Origin: Crocodylus rhombifer
Taxonomy: Eukaryota > Chordata > Crocodylia > Crocodylidae
Direction of reading: 5' to 3'
DNA length: 64,000 nt
NCBI GenBank assembly: GCA_038503035.1
Contig: JAVSML010000045.1
Span: forward strand, 558,001 to 622,000
Positions 34,437 to 45,953 of the stretch are shown here, one piece after another (within the stretch, counting starts at the first letter, position 1; each line of letters starts with the position of its first letter). Both the position numbers and the translations under genes were made by a program. The notes below the pieces were generated by a model. That model was not told where the DNA came from, ran no database searches, and saw nothing but the letters and a program-made list of their open reading frames with translations.

Positions 34437-36062
34437 ACAACAAAATCAAGGCACTTTAAAGTTTTACTGTTTTGTAAGACTACCAAGGTCAACCCTGACT
34501 CTGAAGAGTTTACCTGACAGTAAAACTGAAGTGCTTTGTGTTCACTGAGTTTTTAGTTTTGGGGGGAAAAAACAGAGGTTTTTTTAGAAGAGAAGAAAAG
34601 GCATAAGGCTTGCTGGTAAAAATTGTTCTATTAAAGACCTCTGACAACACATTTTCCTTAATGTAGATGTCTAACTTATTATTGTTATTTCATTCTATAC
34701 TCAGATGTGTTTACAGACGGGTGGCTCTGGCAGTTTCATACCTACTGTGATACTGTGCCATATATTTGCCCCAAATTCTCCCTCCATTCCCTACCCCTCC
34801 AAATCCAGGTTGAAATAAAAGGTATAACATTTTGCACAACTATCAACTAACCTTTACCATAAAGAAAGCCTACCCCTCTCCCAACCCCACTATCTTTTTT
34901 ATCCTTCCTCTACTCTTATTTGAGGTGTGATCTACAACTTGTACACATGTGAATAAATCTTAATGGCACAAGTCATTTAATTTACTGCTGGCCCCAAAAA
35001 ATAATGATTATTTGCACTGAATACAGGATGTATGTGTATTCCTATACGCGCTGATCATGCACTCAGCCCTACACTGAAAGACCCTATATCTATCCAGCAC
35101 CGCTTTTGTTTATTATTATTAGAAATCACTGGAGCTCTTGAGTAAGCAATTACTATATGCTTAATATGTCCCCACACTTGGGGCCTAATCCCCCCAAACA
35201 GAAACATCTTTCTTTAATATGTTTATAAAATACCATGCACACAGGATTCTATGAAAATGGTGAAAACATAATCTTCACATTTAAACGGTTCAAGATTTTA
35301 AAAAAAAATAGACATAACCTGGCATTCTGTAGGTTAATTAGAATAAATTAGGGGTTTTATTTTTACTGGTAGCCTACCACAAGTTAAAGTCAGCAAGAAA
35401 GACTAATTGGGCAAAGGCTTAATTTTCTCAGTAAGATGGGCTGTTTTCCCACTCGCTTTGGTTGGGAAAGGATCAGAATGTGATAATTGCATTTGATATG
35501 AGAGAAGGATTTGTAAGTGGAACAGGTGAAAATGTAACTGGCAACAATTAAAAGCTAATTATCTTCAGCTATCAACTGGTCACCAGCTGTTCTGAACCGC
35601 ATAAAATGAGAGTCTGAGAGAAAGCATATGCTGTAGGAGAGGGTGTTAGTAAGAACAGCATACCTGGATGTTCTGGTTAAACCTAGAAGGCTGTTAGGCC
35701 TGTCCCCCCCCCCCCCCCAAAAAAAAAAAAAGGGGTATGCCTCAAAGCCTGACTCTGCAGTAGTGACTTTGTCACTCCCGTAGGAGGAGGGAGCTTTGGG
35801 TTGCACTCCCTATTGCCAGATTTACTTCTGTTCTTATCCAAGGTTTCTTTAATGCAAATACATAGAGTGATGGGTCCAGGGACTTTACTCTGATCTGAGT
35901 TAGATCTTTTGGTATCAATGAAATTTGTTATGTGAGTTATTTTCTAGAGCCGGGCCCAGTGTTTGTTATGTTTATGCTTTACTGAAGAGCTGAACCTGGT
36001 ATCCAGGGCCTTGCAATATAGGGTAGTTATGAACTAGTTTTGGAGAATTTGGGGTGATATTC
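34437..36062. other. Unassigned interval with a C15-A13 homopolymer junction
   Basis: Fifteen C residues (35,704-35,718) run directly into thirteen A residues (35,719-35,731). No gene or named repeat is visible elsewhere in the interval. Confidence 0.55.
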
Positions 36063-36138
36063 TTAAGGATGGCCCTGCTTTGAGCAGGGGTTGGACTACA
36101 TGATCCCCTTCCAGCCCTACTTTTTGTGATTCTATGAG
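36063..36138 (+). mobile_element. CR1 3' UTR stub
   Basis: GGCCCTGCTTTGAGCAGGGG and GTTGGACTACATGATCCCC are followed by a TTTTTGTGATTCTATGAG tail. Only the last 75 bp of a CR1 copy are kept, in plus orientation. Confidence 0.8.
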
Positions 36139-36675
36139 TTCTTTTTTTTTTCTTTTGCCATTGTATTAGACTCACAATGAACAACTAGCTTCACTCAGCA
36201 CCTTTTGAAATCCTCCCTATTGTCTGTATCTCTCACATCCCCAAATAGGTCTGTAAACTGGCAGTTGCTACCCAATAAGAGCAGGGGTGAGCATTCAATC
36301 TCTCCTTCTTCCAAAGTAAATTTGGCAAATGTTCCATATGATGAAGGCCTCCATCTTCCTTATCCTACTACATCATGTGATGGAGCCAGGAAAGGAGGGT
36401 GAGTCCAGAGGTGCCTAACAGACGGGTGTTGCAGCAATCAAATCCTTTAGTGAATCTAGTACTTAAGTCTCCAAAAGTGTCAAGTTGGCTGTTTCTACTG
36501 GTCCTCTCAAAGTAGGACTTAAGTAGGATTCAGGCTCCCAATAATTTGTGTGGGTAGAGTCTGGTGCCTCAGACTGGGATCCAAAACAGGAAGCACATCA
36601 TGGAGAGCCACCTAAAGCCAGAATGCTTAGTATGCAGCTCAGTCGGTATTGTTGTAGCAGTGATGATCCAGGACA

Positions 36676-37250
36676 CGGACATTAGGGCTGGAAGAGACCT
36701 CAGAAGATTCAGTCCAGCCCCCTGCCCCAGAGACAGGAAGTCAGCTGGGGTCATAGGATCCCAGCAAGATAAACATTCAAATTTCTCTTGAAGGCATTCA
36801 AAGTAGGTGCTTGAACCACCTCTGATAGCAGGCTATTCCAGACCTTGGGGGCTCCGACAGTAAAGAAATTCTTCCTTTTGTCCAGCCTGAAACGGTCTTG
36901 CAGTAGTTTGTGACCGTTCGACCTCGTCATCCCTTGGGGCGCTCTGGTGAACAAACGTTCCCCTAGATAATGGTGGTCACCTCTGATAAACTTATAGGTG
37001 ACCATCAGATCACCCCTGAGCCTGCACTTCTCCAGGATGAAGAGCCCCATGGCTCTCAGCCTGTCATCGTAAGGTCTATTTTCCTGACCTGATCATGTGC
37101 ATGACTCTTCTCTAGATTCTCTCAAGCTTCTCCACATCTTTTTTGAATTGTGGAGCCCAAAACTGAATGCAGTACTCCAGCTGCAGCCTCACCAAGGCTG
37201 AATACAATGGGAGAATGACATCCTGGGATTTGCATCCTATGGATGCTTCA
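36676..37250 (-). mobile_element. CR1 3' portion, older subfamily
   Basis: Read on the minus strand it has an ORF2 C-terminal region, then a 3' UTR starting near 36,750 and ending near 36,680 in a GGTCTCTTCCAGCCCTAATG-like run. The 5' end breaks off at about 37,250. The protein version (KVWNSLLSEVVQAPT) differs from the VWNGLPREVV of the plus-strand copies, so it is a separate and probably older CR1 lineage. Confidence 0.82.
36751..37050 (-). pseudogene. CR1 ORF2 C-terminal fragment, 99 codons open
   Basis: The open frame encodes the post-RT C-terminal domain of CR1. It begins inside the LEKCRLRGDLMVTYKFIRGD block, continues through RSNGHKLLQDRFRLDKRKNF, and ends at the native CR1 stop after LAGIL. 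It stays open because the remaining fragment is short. It is too small to have enzymatic function. Confidence 0.85.
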
Positions 37251-37291
37251 TCTTCATCTTTAAGTCTGCTGCTTTACCAGATGTGAATAAA

Positions 37292-37356
37292 GGTGCTCGC
37301 CCAACTATGTGGTTAGTCTAATAAAAGAAATCGCCAAAAATACCTTTCTTCTTGCA
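37292..37356. repeat. Partial copy of the foldback family
   Basis: CCCAACTATGTGGTTAGTCT, then AATAAAAGAAATCGCC and the CTTGCAT end match the right arm of the 34,248-34,436 repeat. Only one arm is kept. It starts shortly after the broken 5' end of the minus-strand CR1. The rest of 37,357-38,160 is unassigned. Confidence 0.65.
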
Positions 37357-38160
37357 TATTCTGTAGCTCACTAGAACTAGCGTACAGCAGCCTTCTCTTG
37401 AGTATCTGCCCTGGGGCTGCAAGATGGTGTCTGTCGACCTTGGATGCACAGCTCTGAACTCTCTCCTGATAAGAGGTGTCTAGGTCCTATTTTCAAAGGA
37501 GGGGGTAGGTTTCACCTTCCTCTTCTAGAACACCAGAGTGACCCCTCTTTGATAGTAGCCTTGCTCAGAAAGTAAGAAACTGAGGTTTAGTCTTCTCTAT
37601 AGATGCACAGCTGCCAACCCAGGGGAATACTTCACATACAAGGGAATATGCTGTTCTGAGACTCAGAAAACGTTTTGGGTTTTGACTTCTAAATTCTCAG
37701 GTTTCCACCTTTGCACATACCAGAGGTGCCTGTTTTTTGCAGCATGGAGCAGCAACACCCTGCTGGTTGGAGGGCAACAGAGCAGGAGTTTTCAGAATCA
37801 CACCTGTGGACTTGGGGCCTAAATCCTACTTGAGTCCTGTTTTGATCCAGCAGCAAAGGTTATCTGTGCAGGTATCCTCTGACCATAGAGCAGGCAACCA
37901 CTATGCAACCTTTTCCTTTCAGTGTTGATCCATACTGAGTTAAACAGAATATCTTCTCACTCATGGATGCATTTCTTCTATGTGCATTACAGCCTTAGCC
38001 AAAGCACTTCAGGTAGCCAAATAGAACTAATTGTGGTGATGGATTTGTGATGTCAATACATGTACAAAAGGAACTACATGGAAGCCTTCATTCAGTCAGG
38101 TAGGTAACATCAGAATGTGCTCTCATGAGCCACTCTTACACATGCTCAGAGGGTGGGGGG

Positions 38161-38374
38161 GCAGCACTTTAATTAGAGTAGCTCTGAGAGCTGCTCTAAT
38201 TGAAGCACTGCCACATCTTGTGTATTAGTGTTTCTGTGCTTAAAAATGTTGGCAGGAGCCATTTGCTGAATGAACTTTAGTTCAAGCTCCCTGGCCACCA
38301 TTTTTAAGTGTGGGGATGCTGATACATGAGATGCAGGAGGCTGCTGGAGTGTGGTAATTGCCATGCTCCAGCAG
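38161..38374. repeat. Double-hairpin repeat
   Basis: A first hairpin has 23-nt arms (38,161-38,183 and 38,189-38,211, 19 of 23 paired) around a 5-nt loop. A second has CTGCTGGAG (38,341-38,349) pairing with CTCCAGCAG (38,366-38,374). The AATTAGAGCAGCTCTC-type core recurs in sauropsid DNA elements. The outer limits are probably about 38,085-38,425 but are not proven. Confidence 0.6.
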
Positions 38375-38424
38375 ACTCTATTAATCAAGTCTGCTCCAAT
38401 GTGCAGGAATTCAGAGTAGCCTCT

Positions 38425-41078
38425 GTGGTCCTATATAGGCACCTATGGTCTTGAAAATCTCAGCCAGTTTCAGTCTAAGCCCAGATGAATCATTGGTTCA
38501 AAAGGTTTAACTCTGCTGAACGCAGCGGAGTTGCACCTACCTATGCCAGCCTTGAGTGTGGCTCAGAGAGGAATGTGTTTATCCAGAAATTCCAATACCC
38601 TGAGTTGGTCTCACCTCCCCAGAGCATTACTGGGCTGAGGACTTTCCGTAACACCCCACTGCCCAAATTGCTAAGTGTTTTTGTGAGCTCTGACTACTAC
38701 TAGCATTGCATTGCAAGACCGATGACTATCCTGAAACTCAAACGGGACTTCTGTTTCGCAAATTCTGCATAGATATAGAAAAGATTCCATCTGCTTTGGG
38801 CTTTCTTGTTGTCAGTCGCATATGCTCTGAGAAGTATTCCTTGTATTTCAGCACTATTGCTAAGCAAATAATTCACAGTGAATAATTTATTCAAATAATT
38901 TTTTTTGTTTTTTCCAGTTTATTAATTGTCCATGAACTGCTTATGAAATTTTACTCATTATTGAAAAGAACTTCTATGAATAAAACTTGGCTTTCAGTTC
39001 ATTTGTGAGTACTTTGCTGTGAATATTGAAAATTTGAGCAGCTATTTTTAATTAGATATGCAGACCATATTAATTTTTTCTTATTGTGTTTTGGATGAAT
39101 GTAGTTCTTTGAACCCAGGTTTCTGACACGAATACTCAAGTTCACACATGTAAACTTGACTTTTCATAAAAATTACACAATAGTGAATTAAAACTTGCTG
39201 TTTCTATCACTAACCCTGACAACAAACTATTTTTGCTTGAACACCTTGAATCTGAAAACACGACATGGGATAAGTGCTTTAATGAGAATTCCCTGCCCCA
39301 CCACCCCCAAGTGATTATTGGTGGAAATATTTTTGAGGTAGCCAGGCAGCTACAGGTGCAATTGTCACTTGCTATTTTATCTTCAGCTTCGAGAGAAATG
39401 GGGGCGTGAGGGAACTTTTTGGTCTTTTTAGATGCCTAGAATCAGCACTATTATTCTACGAGCAATTGCCTGAGGAACACTTTTAATTTTTCCCCTTTTT
39501 AATATCATTGCCAGCCTTTAGCATTTAAAATAATCCATTATGGAGTATCCAGGGGAAGTTTAACATTCTACCAGTGAAAAATCTTGGCCACAAGTTTCCT
39601 CTTGTTAGTCATAAGTTGGACATGTTTATATGAAACGAGCAATGTCACATTAGTTATTTACTTATAGATGACACTGCTAAGCACTTTAGGCAGTGAACAT
39701 TACTAGCTGTTTATAGGAGTCATTTCAAAGAACCTGATAAAACAAATGGAATCATTTAATGATAGAATTACTTGTTTATATTTTAAAACTGATTAGCTTA
39801 ATTTTTGTTTTCTTTTAATAAATTCTATGGAGACTTTCTCTGTAATTATTTTAATTAGATGCATTAAGTCTTTTTGAGACAGCACAGAAAACTAAATAGA
39901 AAAAAGCACAGTTGTTTTTTGACTTCAATCCTGTTTAAAGCATACTAAATATAAGCTTGCTTTTGTAGTTTTGTTCATTACAACTTCTGCATATGGCTGA
40001 CTAAAGTGCATTGAGAGGGATATATTTCCTCTTATACTCCTTTTTAAAATGCCATTTATGTAGAATGCTTTAGTATACTATATTTTAGTAAGGATGTAGC
40101 ATATTTGACACACAACTGACAGATGATGTCTGAGCATTATATGCTATTAAGAATGGAGTAGTTTGCCCATCTGTACCAGGGCATGAGAAAGGGGGATAGT
40201 AAAATCCAGAGGAACTTCTGTGTTACTACTGGAGCAAAATCACCCATGGAATTGCATGCAAGTGATACAGTGTGGGGATAATAGCTAATTATTGTGAGTT
40301 ATAGCTAATTACTGTGAGTGGTCACTCAGAAAGAGGGCATGTAAAGAGGGAAGTCCTACTGAGGCAGCCTAGAAGTGTGGTGCAAGTAGCCCTATAGCAG
40401 TATACAAGACTGGTATAAAATAAAAGTTTCCTCATGCATTCCCTTGTTTCCACACTGTTTCAGAGACAAAACACCAGGGTCATAATAATAATATAGGAAG
40501 GTCTTATGTATAACCAACCACCATTTTTCTCACAATACGTCTTTGATCATCACAGACACAGCACTGGAGGTCTTCACAATGCGTCTTGAAGAAGGGAAGT
40601 ATTAATTTTCCCTATTTTATGTACATGGATATAAAGTCTTGTGGTGGATACCTACGCAGAATTAGGTACCCAAGTCTAAATGTATGATCCTTAATATAGC
40701 CACCTGATACCTTCAGCATCTAGGTGCCTGTAATATTTAAATTTACATCTGTATAATTTCTTAATACTTCGGTGTACACCCCAAAAGCATCTCAGCCTTA
40801 CCAGAGCCAACTGATGCAATGCGTAGTTCATGCCTAAGCTTAAAGAAGATCCACAGGTTCCAAGTTCCCCTGATGATGTGCCCTGAAGTGCCTAATTCAG
40901 CATGCTCAAGAATGCCCCTAGCATCTCCCTGTACTGTTGGGCTCCACTCAAAACAGCTGATGTCACCACTTTCATTCAGAGATATGTCTGGAGAAGGAAC
41001 CACCACAACCTTTATACAATACCTTAGCGATTTATAGCACGCGTGCAGGAGGTGCATGGAATTTTCTTATTCTCCTTA
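38425..41078. other. Unassigned AT-rich interval
   Basis: No coding exon or RNA gene is supportable. The stretch 38,880-40,150 has no recognised repeat, unlike much of the window, and could hide conserved noncoding sequence. A short diverged MIR-like or TAGGTGCC-type remnant may lie at 40,620-40,740. Confidence 0.45.
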
Positions 41079-41844
41079 GGCCCCCTCTACATGTGCAGAT
41101 AAAGGTACAATGGGATTTAACGTGCAATCCACACAATTGCATCTCTTGCCATACCACACATGCATGACAGGAGGCTTGATTGTGGCATTGTGCATTAGAT
41201 TCCATCATGCCTCATTGCCAGTGCAGGGAGAGCCCAATCCCAGGCTCCCCTTGCATTAGCAAAAAGCAAGCTCCTATGGCTGGGAGTCCCCTCAGCTGAG
41301 GGTCTTTCATGTGTGGGGGTACCCCATGTGCCACCACAACTGGAAGACAAAACTGCCACTATCTCTCCGCCCTGGGAGCTTCATCCACCCCCCAGGGCTG
41401 GGAGATTGCGGCTGTGCCCTGTGGCTGCCAGGATCTAGCTGTGTCCCGATAATGGCAGGTACACTGCTGGGACCTCTTGTCTGTAGCTATTGGACTCTGA
41501 GTCCTGGCAGCTGTAGGTGCTGCTAGGACCCAGAGTCAGCAGCTGCTGGGACTGGGAGTCCTCTCGGTTCCAGGAATCCCTGCCCCAACCAGACATGGTT
41601 CACCTCTGGCTGGGAGCCCATGTCAGCTGCCAGGGTTCCCAGCTGCCAGGGATACCCTACTACATGTACAAATTAAAGCTGAATAGCAACCAGCTATAAA
41701 GTTAGTACATATTTTTGATGTCTAACTTTATAGCTGGTTGGAGCCTTTTATGGTGTGATAGCTACTTTGCATCTGTAGTTGGTCTCAAAGTAATTGCACA
41801 ATTAACCAGTTAATCACAATATACCTGTAGTATGTAGCGGGGTC
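41079..41844. mobile_element. 766-bp nonautonomous element flanked by TTA (Harbinger-like)
   Basis: The left end GGCCCCCTCTACATG and right end TATGTAGCGGGGTC (reverse complement GACCCCGCTACATA) are inverted. TTA precedes (41,076-41,078) and follows (41,845-41,847), matching the 3-bp TWA target of PIF/Harbinger elements. The interior is GC-rich with GGGAGTCC modules. It has no transposase. Confidence 0.68.
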
Positions 41845-42004
41845 TTAGAGGATCAAAGCCACTTCTTCCACCTCTTAAGGGCCTTATTACCTCAGAATGT
41901 GGGATATTCTGGGTTAAGAATACTCCAAACCCATCTTATTGAAGCTGTTGCTCTAAAGAATTAAAGATCCATTGTACCAGGAAGAAGCAGCAAAAGAGCA
42001 TAAC

Positions 42005-42075
42005 TGTATCTTAGTGACGAGGGCTTTCATCTGGGATGGAGGCTGACCTGGGTTCCAGACCCATTACTGGATGAG
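42005..42075 (+). mobile_element. SINE head relic (MIR/CORE-like)
   Basis: TTAGTGACGAGGGCTTTCAT then GACCTGGGTTCCAGACCC resembles the A-box/B-box region of a tRNA-derived SINE. It is a fragment only. Confidence 0.5.
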
Positions 42076-42133
42076 TGAATGTATCATGTAAAGAGGAAGC
42101 ACAATCTTCTTTTTTGGTGTCTATGTCTTAAAA

Positions 42134-42413
42134 CAAGGGTCTCAAATTTACAGTCTGCTGGCTGGATTTGGATCCTGGAGCCACGTTCGTTGGTCTGCAG
42201 GGCTGGGAATACAGGGGCTGGGCAAGTGGGGGTAGGGCCCGTCAATGGAATTTCAGGCATGGAGAACTGTTCGTGATGTGCAGCAGGGAGAGAGCAATGG
42301 TTGTGCTTACCCTGGCAGCTGTCACTGCTGCTACTTGCCCCCCGCATTGCTTCTAGCCTATGAGGAGCCTTGTTGTTAGATCTGGCCTAGAGAGGGGTGA
42401 CTTTGATACTCCT
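42134..42413. mobile_element. 280-bp hAT-like MITE
   Basis: The left end CAAGGGTCTCAAATT and right end GACTTTGATACTCCT (reverse complement AGGAGTATCAAAGTC) are inverted. The adjacent CTGGCTGGATTTGGATCCTG run resembles the left end of the 563-1680 element (TGGGCTGGATCCAGC), so the two are probably related families. No clean 8-bp duplication was found. Confidence 0.65.
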
Positions 42414-42719
42414 ACTCTTTTCTTTTCAGAAAGAAAAGGCTGGAACATTTGACTCCAGCTTCAGGGTTGTGAAGCCCAAGTAGAGATTCCTGGCTCTTAC
42501 TGAAGCCCAGAGTTAGGTGGGTGCACTCTGAAGAGGGATAAGATTTAAGCTAAGCCCCTTTTATTACACGTGGCAGCTGTGTATTCACTGTGGTGAATTC
42601 AGTATTGTGACTCCCCTCCTGTGGCACCTGTTTCCCCAGTGAGCTTAGGCACTTGCCTCCGAGCTGTGAAATCCAGGTCCTAAATGAGTAGGTGAAAGCC
42701 CTTTCTTGGATCTACCTCT

Positions 42720-42806
42720 AAATGACTAGCTCAGTATCATGAAGCAATACTGTGATGGAGCCAGGAACAGAACCCAGATTACCCAGGTCTCACTTTGGTG
42801 CTTAAA
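42720..42806 (-). mobile_element. MIR/CORE-SINE relic
   Basis: GATGGAGCCAGGAACAGAAC then CCAGATTACCCAGGTCTCAC is the reverse complement of the GGGTTC-containing SINE segment. It ends where the next hAT-like element begins. Confidence 0.6.
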
Positions 42807-42807
42807 C

Positions 42808-43115
42808 CAGTGGTCCTCAACCTCTTTAGATTCAGGCCACCTTTTTAACTCATCTGAATTTAGCAGCACCCTGACTGAGAAGTACTGGCACATGTCTTGA
42901 CTTACTTTAATGGTTCTTGGCTGAAGTGCTGCCACTGTCTATTGGAACTGTTCCATGTGCCTCTGCTTCCCGAAGGAGTGTGTCGGGTGGGGCCAGGCTG
43001 GGAAGAATTGCAGCAGGAGCAAGCACTCCTGCCTGCATTAGGTTAATGTAGTAAGGAGCCCACACTCCTGCTGCAGCTGCTTCCTGGTCAGGCTCTGTAC
43101 GAGGCACATGAGTTT
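42808..43115. mobile_element. hAT-like element, family shared with 56,243
   Basis: It begins CAGTGGTCCTCAACC, a classic hAT-Charlie-type terminus. An AGCACCCTGACTGAGAAGTACTGGC segment, then AATGGTTCTTGGCTGAAGTG, aligns with AGCACCCCTGGTTGAGAACC and AATAGTTCTCAGCCAGGGTG of the element at 56,243. The right end is not well defined. Confidence 0.6.
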
Positions 43116-43393
43116 CACTTGGCTGTGGCAGCCGCTACAGTGCCTGTTCTGATGCTTCCAACTCTCCTTATGCCCATCTGGATTTCACTCTGGGAGGCTA
43201 GAACCTGACAGTTAGACATAATGGCACCCAAGGCCTGTATTGAACCTAGTTCCATAGAACCATCTCGCGTATTTAAAGATATTGAGGTTTCTGTACATCT
43301 GCGTGATCAAAGCCATAGGCTTCTTAAAGGCCAGAGTGTTTATTTGTGACATTTGTGACTCTGGTGAACTTAGTCACTATTAAGTATGCCAGA

Positions 43394-43428
43394 AGACAGA
43401 CAGAAGTGTCTGTCTACTGACAGACACT
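43394..43428. repeat. Two mutually exclusive perfect hairpins
   Basis: AGACAGACA (43,394-43,402) pairs with TGTCTGTCT (43,407-43,415) around GAAG. AGTGTCTGTC (43,405-43,414) also pairs with GACAGACACT (43,419-43,428) around TACT. The middle arm can fold either way, so only one hairpin can form at a time. Confidence 0.8.
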
Positions 43429-43481
43429 ATCAGTGACCAGTTTTCCTACTGGCTTCTGTAAGTCTTGGGAGGAAACCCTCC

Positions 43482-44818
43482 TAGACAGACATTCAAAAAG
43501 CCCTTGCCATTCAATATTTGCAGGTTAGTGTAATCTGCAGAAATTTAGCTGATTTGCAAGTGGATAGATATTCACTTTTGAAGCAAAAAATGAAGGCACA
43601 TGCCTGCAGTGGCTCAAGCTAGAAACTGGGGGGTGCTAGAGTGAGCCCTCCCTTCCCTTCAATGGTGCTGAGCTGAGGTGGGGTGGGGGGCATAGCCAGG
43701 CCCCAGCAGGACACTCAGTTTAGGGAGGGGTTTAAATCCCCATCCTGGCCTATACAGATCCCAAGCCAGGGTAGCTGAATGTTGAGGGGGAGGGAGATGC
43801 AGCTGTTGCCAGACTTCCAGCCACTCACCCCTCAGTGCTCAAGGGGCAGGGAGTATTGCCAGACCCTGGGCCTCAGCTTGCTCTCTGAGGCAAAGCAGGG
43901 GTGGGAGACAGAAGGACTGCTTGTGTGGACTGCATGCATCTGTTAGTGATATTGAGCTTTTCAATATCCCTCTCTCTCCTTCTTCATACTGTCTGCAGCA
44001 AACTGGCAGGCACTGCATTCATTGCAAACCAGGTCATTTCTCACACCTCTCTCTGTCCTCTCTTGAACACTGACAGACTGCAGCCTTTGAAGCAAGCCAC
44101 CAGGCAGCTTATCAAAACACAAAGCTTATCAGCCCATCAAGAAAACAAAAGCCTCTGTCATTAGTTCAAGCTCTTAAACAGCTTTTTTCCAAAGCATTTG
44201 TAAGGAAGGCATTACCAGCTGACCTGTTGATTAGTTCCAAAAAGCCCAAAGGGACGCTGTTCTGTCTGCCTTTGTTCCCGTGAAATTGGAGATGCACACA
44301 TAGACAACTCAGCATTAATTAGCATGGGGGTGGCGTGGCCAGATGCCAGATGGGGTCCATGCCACTGGAGTCCCTGCTGTGGGAGAAGGGGGATCCCTGC
44401 TTGAGCAGCAAATGAGGGAAGGGTGGGTAGTGGAAAACCAGATAGATGCTGCTGTGCCTGCAGTCACAAACCCACTTCCCAGCCAGCTGGAGCTCCAGCT
44501 AGGGAGGACAGGGCCAGGGCCAGCCCTGGTCTCTGAAGCAAACAGCCCAGCCCAGGCCTGAAGAGCATGCTGGGATGCTGGGGGGCTCTGATTTGACTTA
44601 AAGTAGGAAGGGGTCTAGGATAGAAGTTCCATAAACTGGTTTGACCCAAATCGGTTAAGTCTGATTTGGGTCAACCAGGTTTATCTTAAACCTGGTTGAA
44701 GATGAAGATGACCTACATTCAACAAGGTTTACCTTAAACCTGTTTTAGTCATTTTGAAACTGTTTTTTGTGTACTAAACTTATGTTCTGCTACAGATTTA
44801 AACCAGTTTCTGTTCCTA
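43482..44818 (-). mobile_element. 1.3-kb TIR element, copy 2, inverted relative to 18,938
   Basis: The plus-strand left end TAGACAGACATTC and right end TTTCTGTTCCTA correspond to the two termini of the 18,938-20,248 copy in opposite orientation. Shared internal blocks are GAGCATGCTGGGATGCTGGG (44,564-44,583) and CAGTGGCTCAAGCTAG (43,607-43,622), in matching order. The length of 1,337 bp is close to the 1,311 bp of copy 1. There is no transposase ORF. Confidence 0.7.
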
Positions 44819-45953
44819 GTTCTAGTTCATCCATCATAAATCAATTTCCTTTAAAAAAACATGTGGTGGTATTTCTGTTCTGAATTTAAGCCTTTCGGTC
44901 ACTTTCTAGAGAACTCAGACCAAGGCCATGTGCTGTAAATATAACAATGTTGTGACTGAGAAAAGAGTACTTAGTCAACATGTTCACCTTTAAATAGAGT
45001 GTGCTGGCTTTTAAGTTTCTTTCTTTTTCCCCACCCAACATTAGTATAATTTACTTAATTGTTTAACTTTAATTTGCTAATTAATATAATTTCATCTCTG
45101 GGATTTTGCACAGATTGAATTTAATCTTGCAGTCAGCACATTTTTTCCCAAAGACTTTTCCTGTGTTTGGTTTTCTTCATTTCATCCAAATTGCTGTAAC
45201 GGAGAGTAGCCAGGACAACTTGTTAAGTTCAGTTCATCTTAACACTGAGTTCCTAAATCAGGGTTTATTCGTTCTGTGTCTTCCTGCCCTTGTATTACAA
45301 TTTTCAGAAATGAACATACATTGCATGGTAGTAACTTCAGTTTGCCATTTTAACTTAACTCTGCCATTGAACCTCCATGGACCTCTATTAATACCTTGCT
45401 AGGAAGCTATTGGGTAAAAATTAATTTCTAGCATAACTCCATTGAGAACAATGGTACAAAGAAATTGATAATGCTCATTATCTCTAGAATACTGAATTGG
45501 CAGAGAAAATTATAATATTGTACATAGATATTGTTCCTTCAATCTTCAGGGATGCATGGACTTCAGATAGGGACCTCTTAATTCATGGAATATAGTCATC
45601 ACTGATGGAAAATCTGGGGAAATAGAAGGTGGTTTTAGATTGTTTTCCAAACATCTTTTCCACCTTTTTGAAATTTTAATCAGTCCTATACCTAATAAAA
45701 TAGGGAGAATTTTGATCATTTTGTTTTCATCTTTTTGTTAGAAATCCTTCCAGTGGCTGCCCTTCGTGTCCCATTCCTGCCCCCCCCACTCTCCAAACTT
45801 AAAAATATGAAATTTGGGGTGGGAGGGACAGTTTCAAACAGCTTGGTTGAAATATGTTCTTGAGGAGAAAGCTATATTGCATAGCAGTTCAGATTGGAAA
45901 TGAAATAAATAGTGCATCTAGATGAAATTGCATGAGGAATTCAGGCAGGATAT
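44819..45953. other. Unassigned AT-rich interval
   Basis: No supportable gene or repeat name. An open frame at 45,106-45,402 (98 codons) has no recognisable domain and is judged to be chance. Confidence 0.45.
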
